From NCBI GenBank assembly GCA_947623735.1, contig CANQHE010000005.1:1-51222 (forward strand): a stretch of 51,222 bases of DNA. Direction: 5' to 3'. Shown here one piece after another: positions 42,757-51,029 of the stretch. The notes beneath the pieces were generated by a model, which did no database searches, was not told where the DNA came from, and saw only the letters and a program-made list of their open reading frames with translations. The position numbers were made by a program, and so were the translations under genes. The first letter of the stretch is position 1; each line of letters starts with the position of its first letter. Origin of the DNA: an uncultured Bacilli bacterium (lineage in GTDB: Bacteria; Bacillota_I; Bacilli_A; RF39; UBA660).

Positions 42757-44963
42757 TAGTACATCCCATTTCTTTCTATTCCTTTACGTCTTGATAATAT
42801 TAGTGGCTTTTCTTCTTGAGTTAAACTTGGAGTTTTATAATAAATATTAAAACCATTTACTGTTTCTTCAGTTTGATATTCTTCTATCTCTTCCTCAATA
42901 ATTTCACTTTCGGTTACTTCTTCTTCGATTTCTAAACTTGGGAAAATTATTTGTTCTTCAATTGGCATATTATCAATTGGTGAATGTTCTTCATCAGAAA
43001 TGGTTAATTCTTCACTTGATGGACTTTCAAATGAAGGAATATCGTAATAAACTTCTTTTTCTTCAACATGACAGTTGCCACTTCTAGAGCAATATTCAAT
43101 ATGGCCAAATGCTGATTCATATTTTTTTTGCCAATCATGTTCTACATCAGTTTCGATGGTATCGCCACATTTTGAACAAGTTTCGGTTTTACGATAACAA
43201 TAAGTTGGATCATTATTATAATAACTTATATCGGCATCATAGTCATGATTTTCTTCTTGATATGTATATGTACAGTCTTCATGATTGCATGAATAAGTAA
43301 CAATACAATTTTCTTCGGTTCCATCATTAAATTCATGAGCTTTGGTAGTATTATTGCCACATATTTCACATACTAATATTTCATGGGCTCTAGTAGCCTT
43401 GCCATTATCTATCTTATATATATGTTCAGAATGTAATTCTTTTTTGGTATAATCACAGCCCGCATTTAAACATTTATATTCAACTTCATTAGTATCCTTA
43501 TTATAAGTTCCTGTTGGGGATAAATTATGAGGTTTAGTAATAGTTGTTTCATCATCTTTACATTTCCAAGTTTCTTCTTCAGCAGTGCTTGATACAAATT
43601 CAGTATATTCATGAGTATGACCTGGTGTAATAGCTTCAGTATATGTATAATCACACCCTGGGGTTGTACAAGTATATACTTTAGTATCATCTTCAATATG
43701 ATATGTTAGATTATGATTAACAGTTTTTTTATGATTACAAGTTTCACATAGCCATTCTTCCCCTAGCTCTTTTAATGATCTTAAAAATCTAAAGATACCA
43801 TGAGGCTTTTTAATAGTGGCATCATCTTGAGGACATTTCCAAGTCTCTTCTTCATCAGTACTTGATACAAATTCAGTATATTCGTGAGTATGAGTTTCAG
43901 GTTTTGATGTACTACTTGATGAGGAATGAGATGGACTAGGTTTCGATTTAGTTTTAGAATAATCACATAAATCATTAGTACAATTATAAGTAATAGTACC
44001 ATCTTTGTTATCTGTTCCTTTATCAAAATTATGTTTTATCTTATGGGTATTGCCACATTCACAAGTCCAATATTCATAATTATCATCAGTGTTTTTAAGA
44101 GTTTTAAAATCATGAATATGGTCTTTAGTTTCTGTATAATTAAATTCTAGACAATCTCTTACATCTTGACCTCTAGTAGCATCGTAATACCAAGGTGTAA
44201 AAGTCATATTTTTGGTTTCTTTTTCTTCGTGGATATAGCCACATGTACGACAACTTTCAGTCATTATTTCTTCGTAAGTATTAAAAGTATAATTAGGGAT
44301 TTTTTCAAAACTTGCTTCTTCATAACTATGACCGCGAATTTCCATTTCTTCACAAGAGCAACTTCTAAATTCTTTTAATTCATTTAAAGCTTGCCAGTCA
44401 CTAAATTCATGAGTGTGAGTACTTGGAGTTTCAACAGTTTCAGTTGTTTCCGGCTTCTTTTCTTCTTCTTTTTTGGGAGTTTCAGGTTTATAGGTATTAT
44501 TTAACATAGCATTAACAATATCTTGAATAGCCACATAATCATATCCAGCGGCGGTTAGAGCATTAATTCTATTTACCCCATTACCCCATAAACCTTTAAT
44601 TACTTCTCTTGCTAATTCTTCATTAGTTTTTAAAGAATTTTGGACATCTAAAGAACCCTCTGAAGATTTATCAGAAGTTATGGTATCATCTTTTTTTTCA
44701 GTTTCTTCTATAGGGTCAGATTCTGAGGCTTGACCCCCCCCCCAGGCATAATTTTCATTATCGATGATAATATCTTGTTCAATATCAGTATTTGGGGTAA
44801 TTGATGTAGAATCACTCATACTTTTATCGGGAGTATCATCTTTAGGCATACCAACATTTTTAGTGTCTTTACAACTTGATGCGGTTACAATAACTACGGC
44901 ACTCATTAATAAAGCAGCTGTTCTTTTTTTAATATCTCTTATTTTTTTAGATAATTTGTTCAT
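42756..44963 (-). CDS. Lipoprotein-like protein with repeated Cys/His-rich units
   Basis: 735 residues. The N-terminus (basic start, hydrophobic 16-30, TASSC) fits a lipoprotein, though the lipobox is imperfect. A Pro/Glu-rich spacer is followed by many CxxC/CxxxC and His motifs (CRTCG, CETCNHKK, CTTPGCDY, CLNAGCDY, CSKCGD), which look like repeated zinc-ribbon-like units; HTHEYTEFVSST occurs in near-identical copies. The C-terminus is acidic. First gene of the matrix operon. Residues about 73-77 are encoded by a G10 run. Confidence 0.75.
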   Translation of the reverse strand: MNKLSKKIRDIKKRTAALLMSAVVIVTASSCKDTKNVGMPKDDTPDKSMSDSTSITPNTDIEQDIIIDNENYAWGGGQASESDPIEETEKKDDTITSDKSSEGSLDVQNSLKTNEELAREVIKGLWGNGVNRINALTAAGYDYVAIQDIVNAMLNNTYKPETPKKEEEKKPETTETVETPSTHTHEFSDWQALNELKEFRSCSCEEMEIRGHSYEEASFEKIPNYTFNTYEEIMTESCRTCGYIHEEKETKNMTFTPWYYDATRGQDVRDCLEFNYTETKDHIHDFKTLKNTDDNYEYWTCECGNTHKIKHNFDKGTDNKDGTITYNCTNDLCDYSKTKSKPSPSHSSSSSTSKPETHTHEYTEFVSSTDEEETWKCPQDDATIKKPHGIFRFLRSLKELGEEWLCETCNHKKTVNHNLTYHIEDDTKVYTCTTPGCDYTYTEAITPGHTHEYTEFVSSTAEEETWKCKDDETTITKPHNLSPTGTYNKDTNEVEYKCLNAGCDYTKKELHSEHIYKIDNGKATRAHEILVCEICGNNTTKAHEFNDGTEENCIVTYSCNHEDCTYTYQEENHDYDADISYYNNDPTYCYRKTETCSKCGDTIETDVEHDWQKKYESAFGHIEYCSRSGNCHVEEKEVYYDIPSFESPSSEELTISDEEHSPIDNMPIEEQIIFPSLEIEEEVTESEIIEEEIEEYQTEETVNGFNIYYKTPSLTQEEKPLILSRRKGIERNGMY
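44734..44743 (-). repeat. G10 homopolymer in the coding strand
   Basis: Ten C on the plus strand (44734-44743) give TGG GGG GGG GGT in the gene, encoding Trp-Gly-Gly-Gly. Such G tracts are very rare in AT-rich DNA and are typical slippage sites; loss or gain of one base shifts the frame near residue 75. Confidence 0.9.
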
Positions 44964-45086
44964 ATATATTCTCCTTTTTTTCTTGGTGTATAGATAAAAA
45001 TGTGGTTTTATTATACATTAAAAAAAATTTTTGTCAATAAATATTTCCTTAACAATATTGTAATATATTTTTAGGAAAGTGGCAAG

Positions 45087-45428
45087 TTATTTAGTTATTT
45101 CTTTTAGCTTTTCATTTATCCAAACATTTAAATTCTTTTTAAGGGGTAAAAATCCCGTTTTATCTCTTTCTTCCATGGCTTTACCATCAACTTTATAATT
45201 AAGATTTTTAATAGATAATTTTAAATGTTTATTTTGGTTATCTATTTCTAATATTTTGGCATATATTTCTTCACCAATATCGCCATAATCAGAGACATTT
45301 TTAACAAAACTTTCAGATATTTCAGATATATGTATTAAGCCATCATATTCATTATCTACTTTAGTAAATATACCATATTCTTTAAAACCGGTTATAGTAC
45401 ATTTTACAATATCATTTATTTTATACAT
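45087..45428 (-). CDS. cvfD: S1-domain RNA-binding protein, CvfD/YugI-like
   Basis: 113 residues: one S1 (OB-fold) domain at residues about 3-75 (GIFTKVDNEYDGLIHISEIS, LSIKNLNY) and a short helical tail. Matches the ribosome-associated stress protein GSP13/CvfD group in length and layout. Gene symbol is my best guess. Divergent from the NifU-like gene. Confidence 0.8.
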   Translation of the reverse strand: MYKINDIVKCTITGFKEYGIFTKVDNEYDGLIHISEISESFVKNVSDYGDIGEEIYAKILEIDNQNKHLKLSIKNLNYKVDGKAMEERDKTGFLPLKKNLNVWINEKLKEITK

Positions 45429-45509
45429 ATAATCACCTAAAGTAATTATATCAAATATTCTTTACTTTAAAAAGGTTTTAATTTATAATTGACTATGAGG
45501 AGAAACAAT

Positions 45510-45734
45510 ATGGAAAATAAAATTAAAGAGTTAATTTTAGATTTAAAGCCACTTATTAATCAAGATGGTGGAGATATAGAATTTATTAGATATGAAGATA
45601 ATTTTGTTTATATAAAACTTAGTGGAGCTTGTCTTAACTGTGGATTTCAAGATGAAACAATAACTTTTGGGATAGAAAATTATTTAAAAGAGCAAGTACC
45701 AGAAATTGAGGGAGTTATAAATGTTAGTTTATAA
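45510..45734 (+). CDS. NifU C-terminal-type Fe-S scaffold (YutI-like)
   Basis: 74 residues, one Nfu domain: QDGGDIEFI and the cluster-binding CLNCGFQD (CxxC near residues 44-47). AGGAG precedes ATG 45510. Carries Fe-S clusters to apoproteins. Its stop overlaps the stop of the convergent YutH gene; yutI and yutH are also neighbours in B. subtilis. Confidence 0.9.
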   Translation: MENKIKELILDLKPLINQDGGDIEFIRYEDNFVYIKLSGACLNCGFQDETITFGIENYLKEQVPEIEGVINVSL

Positions 45735-46658
45735 TTCTTTTTTATTTAACCAATCTATAGGTTCTAAGGGAGCATATTTAATTAATTCTTGATAACAGGA
45801 TTTTAAAAATAATTCATATTCTTTATTTTTTTCAATAATCGGGATTAGTTTTTCTTCATCTTCTTCATTATTCATTATCTCTTCGTATAAATCAAAATAA
45901 TATGTAGGATATAGTAATCTGGCATATAAAAGACCTAAACTAAAGGGAGAAAAAGAGGTAGTTTTTAATAAACTTTTTAGATAACTTAAAGCATCTTCAT
46001 TATTAAAAAAGGTACTTTTTAAATATTCGGCAATATCTCTTACTTCATAATCAAATATAAAACTTAGAGGATTTAAATAGTTTAAAGCATAATTGGGGAA
46101 TTTTAGACGACGATGAGATAAACAAACTTTATCAATATTTGTTTGGGGAAATTTTTTTAGAATACTATTGCAATAACTGATGGCATTTTCACCTAAACCG
46201 ATATAATAACTAAGACTATCTAAAATGATATTTTTATCTTTGCCTAATTCATGGATTTGATATTCAAAATAATCGATTTTATCAGCCCATAATTTAGGCC
46301 AAGAAAGACGATATAGTTTACTTTTATTTTCGGTTAAAGTAAGAGTTTTATTTAGTTTTAACATAAAGTTTAAGTCATATTCTTCATCTATCTTGACGAT
46401 GGGTTTTAATAAAATATAAGAATCATTATAAGCCATAGTTACCACTTTATTAAAAATATTAGGAATAATATCATGAACAGGAATATTTTTTCTTTTTAAT
46501 TCCATAGTTACTTCTAAAATATCGGTTAATTCACTTTCTAAACGTTTTAAGGGAGTAAAATAATAATAACTATCATTAAAGATAAAACGATAAGTAGAAC
46601 CCCAATTTTCTACTTCTTGAATGTTTAAGTTATAATAATAATTTATAGTTTCTTTCAT
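45729..46658 (-). CDS. yutH: Spore coat protein YutH-like (CotS/APH fold)
   Basis: About 309 residues of the CotS/YutH aminoglycoside-kinase-like family. The kinase core is degenerate: the catalytic-loop region reads CLSHRRLKFPNYAL, without the usual Asp, so catalysis is doubtful. Landmarks include WGSTYRF and FSPFSLGLLYARLLYPTYYFDLYE. Linked to the NifU-like gene as in B. subtilis. ATG 46658 or a GTG 9 bases upstream; neither has a strong ribosome site. Confidence 0.8.
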   Translation of the reverse strand: MKETINYYYNLNIQEVENWGSTYRFIFNDSYYYFTPLKRLESELTDILEVTMELKRKNIPVHDIIPNIFNKVVTMAYNDSYILLKPIVKIDEEYDLNFMLKLNKTLTLTENKSKLYRLSWPKLWADKIDYFEYQIHELGKDKNIILDSLSYYIGLGENAISYCNSILKKFPQTNIDKVCLSHRRLKFPNYALNYLNPLSFIFDYEVRDIAEYLKSTFFNNEDALSYLKSLLKTTSFSPFSLGLLYARLLYPTYYFDLYEEIMNNEEDEEKLIPIIEKNKEYELFLKSCYQELIKYAPLEPIDWLNKKEL

Positions 46659-46694
46659 AAGAATCACTATTAATACTTATGAAAAAACTGGTGT

Positions 46695-47663
46695 TTATAT
46701 AACACCAGTGGGATTACTTTCAGGATTGGTGGGCATTAAATTTCCAATGTCCATTATTTTTTTAGCATTATCATGAGCAATGTTGGCAACTTGTTCTTTA
46801 GCTTCAGCATTAGCAAGATGTTCGGTAGCATCTTTTAGTTTAGTTGCAATTTCTGCTTCTTTTTTTTCAAGTTCCGCTTTTCTTACTTCAATATCATTTA
46901 ATTCTTTTTGATATTTAGATACTAAAGCATCAAACATGTTTTCACAGGCTTTTAAGAAAGTTTCTTTTTCACTTGAGAAATCATGGGTTTTTATTTCAGG
47001 AGTAATACTATCTTGAACGTTAGATAGAGGTTTTACTTCACTTGTCGTAATATTACTTTCAGCTTCATTTTTAGGAATTATCGGAGTTGTAGGAGCAACA
47101 TTGGTTAGGGGTTCAGGAGTTGGAATTTCACTTCCCATGATGGTTGGAGGGATGATCTCACTTGGAGCTGGTTCAACAGGTGGGGCGACATTGATTTCAT
47201 TATTTGGTGTATTAACTGGTGGCACACTTGGCATAACAACATTATCTGGAGCTGGTTGATTTGGTTCAACAGACGCACTTTCAGTAGTAATTGTCGGAAT
47301 ATTTGAGGGAGCACTTTCCTTTACTTCATAGCGGCTTTTTATTAAATCAAAAGATGATGCAGGTAAAGTTAAAGCCCGATAAAATACTTCATCACCAGGA
47401 TAGTTTTCTTCCGGTTTGATATAAAGAAAATTCGTGCCACTGATTATTCCTTTTAAATAATTTTTGACGGAAGTCCATTCTGTTTCTTCGGTAATATTTT
47501 CTAATTTAGTAGTTAATTTACTTAAATATATTATAGGTAAGCCGGTGGAACTTATTTTTTCACTGTCAAAAACAAGATAAGTATTTTCTTCGACTTTAAA
47601 AGCACTTAATAAACTTAGTGATTCACTAGTACCAGTAGGTTTCGTAATATTAATTTTAGTCAT
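46695..47663 (-). CDS. Hypothetical protein with Pro-rich linker and coiled coil
   Basis: 322 residues. An N-terminal globular part (1-115) precedes a Pro/Val/Thr-rich low-complexity linker (about 120-225). Residues about 240-310 are a Lys/Glu/Ala-rich coiled coil. No signal peptide or membrane segment. No family recognised. It lies between YutD and YutH genes on the same strand and may be a structural or spore-related protein. Confidence 0.65.
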   Translation of the reverse strand: MTKINITKPTGTSESLSLLSAFKVEENTYLVFDSEKISSTGLPIIYLSKLTTKLENITEETEWTSVKNYLKGIISGTNFLYIKPEENYPGDEVFYRALTLPASSFDLIKSRYEVKESAPSNIPTITTESASVEPNQPAPDNVVMPSVPPVNTPNNEINVAPPVEPAPSEIIPPTIMGSEIPTPEPLTNVAPTTPIIPKNEAESNITTSEVKPLSNVQDSITPEIKTHDFSSEKETFLKACENMFDALVSKYQKELNDIEVRKAELEKKEAEIATKLKDATEHLANAEAKEQVANIAHDNAKKIMDIGNLMPTNPESNPTGVI

Positions 47664-47715
47664 TTTTTATCCCTCTATTCTTATTTATTTATTATAGCAA
47701 AAATATATGCGATAA

Positions 47716-47997
47716 TCAATCTTTTATTTCACTTATCATAAACCAACGACAGCCATAAGCACAGTTATTTTTGATGTAATCTTCGACTTTATCAACATCG
47801 TTAAAAGGTTTAAAATTTTTATTGGTTTTACTATTAAAACCTTTTAGCCGAAGTTTATTATAAGCAATATCGCCGACAATATAGTCAAAGTCATCAAAAT
47901 AATCCGTTAGTTTTTCTTCTAACTCTTCAATATTTAAAGCATCTTTATAATTTTTTAAGATACCATACTTACGACCTTTTATTTCAATTATATCCAT
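47716..47997 (-). CDS. yutD: YutD family protein
   Basis: 93 residues matching the YutD (DUF1027) pattern: FDYIVGDIAYNKLRLKGF in the centre and a C-terminal CAYGCRWF near residues 79-86. Function unknown. It belongs with yutH and yutI as in the B. subtilis neighbourhood, separated here by the orphan 322-residue gene. Confidence 0.85.
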   Translation of the reverse strand: MDIIEIKGRKYGILKNYKDALNIEELEEKLTDYFDDFDYIVGDIAYNKLRLKGFNSKTNKNFKPFNDVDKVEDYIKNNCAYGCRWFMISEIKD

Positions 47998-48006
47998 AAA
48001 ACCTCC

Positions 48007-48855
48007 CTAAATGACAGTAAGAACAATAATGGCAACAACACTTAATGAAGTTACAATAACACTCATTAATAGTAATATATCGACATAACCATTGCCAGTG
48101 GTTAGTTTAGGCTTGGCATTACTTTTTAAAGCCTCTATTTTATTTTTTAACTCTTCTTCTCTAGTAGGACTAGTAGCATCTACTTGAAAATATTTATAAG
48201 TATCACTTACTTTTTGAGCAAGTTCCTGACTAGAAAATTTTTTGATATTACTTAAATTAACGCCAACATATTTTAAAGCTTCTAAATTTAAATTCATATT
48301 GATAGTTTTGGATAAATCTCTAGTAACATCTAAAGAATTTATTTTAGAATAATAATATTTTTCAATATATGATGGGTCATCATTGGTTAAATAATTATAA
48401 GACATACGGAAAGTATTTTTAGTATGACTAGTATAGGCTAAATCAAGAAAATCTTCTTCTTCAGAATAATTAGCATACCCCGCTTGTTTTTTTAAAATAA
48501 ACATATCCGTTAAATATTTTAAAACACTTCGAAAGTAGGGATTTTTAGGTTTGGGTTCCGTATTTTCATTTTTACACATAAATTCATAATAACTTAATAA
48601 TTCTTCTTTAAATAAAGCAACATCAGATTTACTCATTCCATATTTAGATAAATTGTTTAAGAGAGCAACACTGTTATTTAATTGATAGGGATTTATAATA
48701 TCAGTTTCACCATAGATTAAAGATAATATACGGATAACTACGACTAAAAAGGAATTGTATAATACCCCTTCTTTATCATGCTTGCTGGCAATATATAGTT
48801 TTATTGCTTCTTCAAAAGCATTATTTATAAAATAATTATCTTTCATATTATCCAC
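48007..48855 (-). CDS. Hypothetical protein with C-terminal membrane anchor
   Basis: 282 residues, helical throughout, with one hydrophobic segment at about residues 260-281 and no signal peptide, so a tail-anchored topology is likely. No family recognised. Nine bases upstream of the yutD start on the same strand, hence same operon. Confidence 0.65.
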   Translation of the reverse strand: MDNMKDNYFINNAFEEAIKLYIASKHDKEGVLYNSFLVVVIRILSLIYGETDIINPYQLNNSVALLNNLSKYGMSKSDVALFKEELLSYYEFMCKNENTEPKPKNPYFRSVLKYLTDMFILKKQAGYANYSEEEDFLDLAYTSHTKNTFRMSYNYLTNDDPSYIEKYYYSKINSLDVTRDLSKTINMNLNLEALKYVGVNLSNIKKFSSQELAQKVSDTYKYFQVDATSPTREEELKNKIEALKSNAKPKLTTGNGYVDILLLMSVIVTSLSVVAIIVLTVI

Positions 48856-48914
48856 CTACTTTATTATATCATATAACTATGGGTTTAGACAATTATCAAA
48901 TTGTGTAAAATAGT

Positions 48915-49009
48915 TTGACATTTATTTAACTTGAAAATAATTTAAAAAGAGCACTCGACCTGAGGGCTTAAAGCCTAAGAGAGTTTGGAAAAAGGTCAAG
49001 TGCTCTTTT
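48915..49009 (+). ncRNA. Candidate small structured RNA with its own promoter
   Basis: TTGACA (48915-48920), 17 bases, then TAATTT (48938-48943) lie just before a hairpin: AAAAGAGCACT (48945-48955) with AGTGCTCTTTT (48999-49009), extended by GACCT/AGGTC and an internal GGCTTAAAGCC. No ORF is inside. It could be a stand-alone RNA or a strong terminator with a chance promoter. Not matched to any family I know. Confidence 0.5.
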
Positions 49010-49074
49010 GGGTATAGAAAATTTCTATACATTATAATTTTATAAATACTTTTTAGAATAGTCAATAAAAATCG

Positions 49075-49084
49075 TTCGACAAAA
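49075..49084 (-). promoter_or_regulatory. Spo0A-box-like site
   Basis: Minus strand TTTTGTCGAA, identical to the site before the two-module surface gene. It is in the 310-base divergent gap between a tail-anchored-protein gene and a small membrane-protein gene. Confidence 0.4.
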
Positions 49085-49167
49085 GGACAATTAGACAGTT
49101 TTTTTATATTTAGGCATTAATTTAGTCTTATATTTTTAAGATACATAAAATAAATTAGGTGATTTAT

Positions 49168-49356
49168 ATGTGGCCAAATAGAAATTTTGGAGGTAGTTTT
49201 TTAACTATAATTGCACTTTTTTGTTTAGCAATATTAATTTTTTATCAAGTTATTATTACTCTTATTTTGCCTCTTAGATTTAACCTTTTTATTTTATTAA
49301 TTGAAATATTTTTATTCTTTTATTTATTATTTAGAATTATTTATCCTCGGAGGTAG
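49168..49356 (+). CDS. Small two-span membrane protein
   Basis: 62 residues with two hydrophobic helices (about 12-33 and 36-57) and a basic end. AGGTGA precedes ATG 49168. Overlaps the end of the convergent YsxE gene by 20 bases. Function unknown; small spore-membrane proteins are common in such settings. Confidence 0.55.
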   Translation: MWPNRNFGGSFLTIIALFCLAILIFYQVIITLILPLRFNLFILLIEIFLFFYLLFRIIYPRR

Positions 49357-50236
49357 GAGGATGCATAATAGAAATTAGGTTTTCGGTTTTAAAAATATAA
49401 TCTAATTTTTTTCTTATATCTTTAGTAATTGGTAATTCTTCCCCTTCTAAGTTAATAATCGGAGGAATACTTATAACTATAAAAAATAAATCTAATTCAT
49501 TATCCTTTAAGGGATAATTTTTTAAATATTTTTTTAATAAGACTTCAAAATCTAGGTTTAAATATTCTTTTTGATAAAAGTTAATTAAATCTAAGATGGG
49601 TGAATCTATTTTGGCATGTTCCCAACTTATTAGATAATCTTTATCTCCTTTGATAAAATGGTCGGTTTCTAAGTTGTTATGAATGAGAGCAACTCTTTCT
49701 TTTAAATCATCTTTGGTTTTATCAAACCAATTATCTAATGATTCTTCACAATAATCTAAGGCGGAAAAGATTTTGTAGATGTTTCTTAAAAGTAAATAAT
49801 GGCTGGGACTAGGATATATTTCATTTATAATAATATTATAGATATTATCATAATAGTTCTTGCTATATAAAATATTATTTTTTAAGTTTTCATATATTTC
49901 TTTATATTTATCTTCGGTTATTTCTTTATAATAAGTTGTTTTATTATGAAGGAGTGAGACTAAATCAACCATGTCCATGGCTTTTTGGTCTTTGGGAAGA
50001 GAGGTTTCATCAATATATTCAAAAATGTTTACATCATCGCGATCATAATCCGCGAGTTTGGGAAAATAATCGAAATTACGACTTAAAAGATAGTTATAGA
50101 TTTGGGAGACTTTATTATCACTTTTTTCTTTTACAACATAAGAACCACTGGTGGAATCAATTATGGTTACATGCTTTTTTTTAGTAAGACGGTATGGTTT
50201 ATAGGTGTTTTTTACTTCATCTAAAGCATTATTCAT
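49337..50236 (-). CDS. ysxE: Spore coat protein YsxE-like (CotS family)
   Basis: 299 residues of the CotS/YsxE kinase-like family. The loop LIHNNLETDHFI matches the APH catalytic-loop position but with Asn and Glu where Asp is usual, and SWEHAKIDSPILDL follows. The gene overlaps the end of spoVID by 8 bases. In B. subtilis spoVID-ysxE are adjacent and YsxE localises to the coat in a SpoVID-dependent way. Confidence 0.85.
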   Translation of the reverse strand: MNNALDEVKNTYKPYRLTKKKHVTIIDSTSGSYVVKEKSDNKVSQIYNYLLSRNFDYFPKLADYDRDDVNIFEYIDETSLPKDQKAMDMVDLVSLLHNKTTYYKEITEDKYKEIYENLKNNILYSKNYYDNIYNIIINEIYPSPSHYLLLRNIYKIFSALDYCEESLDNWFDKTKDDLKERVALIHNNLETDHFIKGDKDYLISWEHAKIDSPILDLINFYQKEYLNLDFEVLLKKYLKNYPLKDNELDLFFIVISIPPIINLEGEELPITKDIRKKLDYIFKTENLISIMHPPTSEDK

Positions 50237-51029
50237 TAATATCAGGAATAATTAGTTTATCGCCACTTGCTATATTACTTAAATCATTATATTCCGATAA
50301 GATATTCATACTCGAATTGTACATAGTACAAATAGTTTCGACAGATTCACCATCACTAACCATGTGAATGTGGTAAGTAGCATAATTATCATCGATTCCT
50401 TTAATGTTATTTATTATTGTGTCTTCACTTAAATTAGTTTTCTCTTCTTTGGTTTCAATAATTGTTTTATTAGAAGTGATATTAGTTTCATTTTTTGTTT
50501 CAGGAATCTCTAGGGGCTCTTTTTCTTCATTTATTTCGACGGGAATAGGCTCACTATTTCTTTTTTCTGCTACTTTGAGATTTGGAGTATCATTAGATGA
50601 AGGTTCAGTGGTTTTTTTTAAATCGGGAATTTCTTCTAAAGCATCAGGCTCCCGAAATAAATTACTCGCATCCTCAAATAATTCGTCTTGCACTTCAGGT
50701 TCTTTTGCTAATTTGCTGCCAACAACATTAAAGTCAATATTTACTCTTAGAATACTTTCCCCAATTACTTCGTAAGTAAAATCTTCAATCATAAATTCAA
50801 TAGTACTATGGTCAATATCATCAGTTAAGGCTATTTCAAAAGGTAAGATATATGAAAATGGTTCTTTATTGATACTTACTTCATGGCTTTTATAATCACC
50901 AGATACGATAAAGTTGCCTTTTAGGGCATCATCAGTTATTTTAATTTCATGTTCGAGACTAATACTAGTTATTTCATATAGCTTTTTTTCGAAATCAATG
51001 TCTTTTGTAAAAGGGATTTTACAATTCAT
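50229..51029 (-). CDS. spoVID: Spore coat morphogenetic protein SpoVID-like with LysM
   Basis: 266 residues, shorter than the roughly 575 in B. subtilis. The N-terminal domain (1-115) has the SpoVID form: CKIPFTKDIDF, SISLEHEIKI, VSGDYKSHE. A Glu/Pro/Ser-rich linker (about 120-215) precedes a C-terminal LysM (HMVSDGESVETICTMYN to DKLIIPD). It guides coat encasement by binding SpoIVA. Followed directly by ysxE. Confidence 0.85.
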   Translation of the reverse strand: MNCKIPFTKDIDFEKKLYEITSISLEHEIKITDDALKGNFIVSGDYKSHEVSINKEPFSYILPFEIALTDDIDHSTIEFMIEDFTYEVIGESILRVNIDFNVVGSKLAKEPEVQDELFEDASNLFREPDALEEIPDLKKTTEPSSNDTPNLKVAEKRNSEPIPVEINEEKEPLEIPETKNETNITSNKTIIETKEEKTNLSEDTIINNIKGIDDNYATYHIHMVSDGESVETICTMYNSSMNILSEYNDLSNIASGDKLIIPDINE

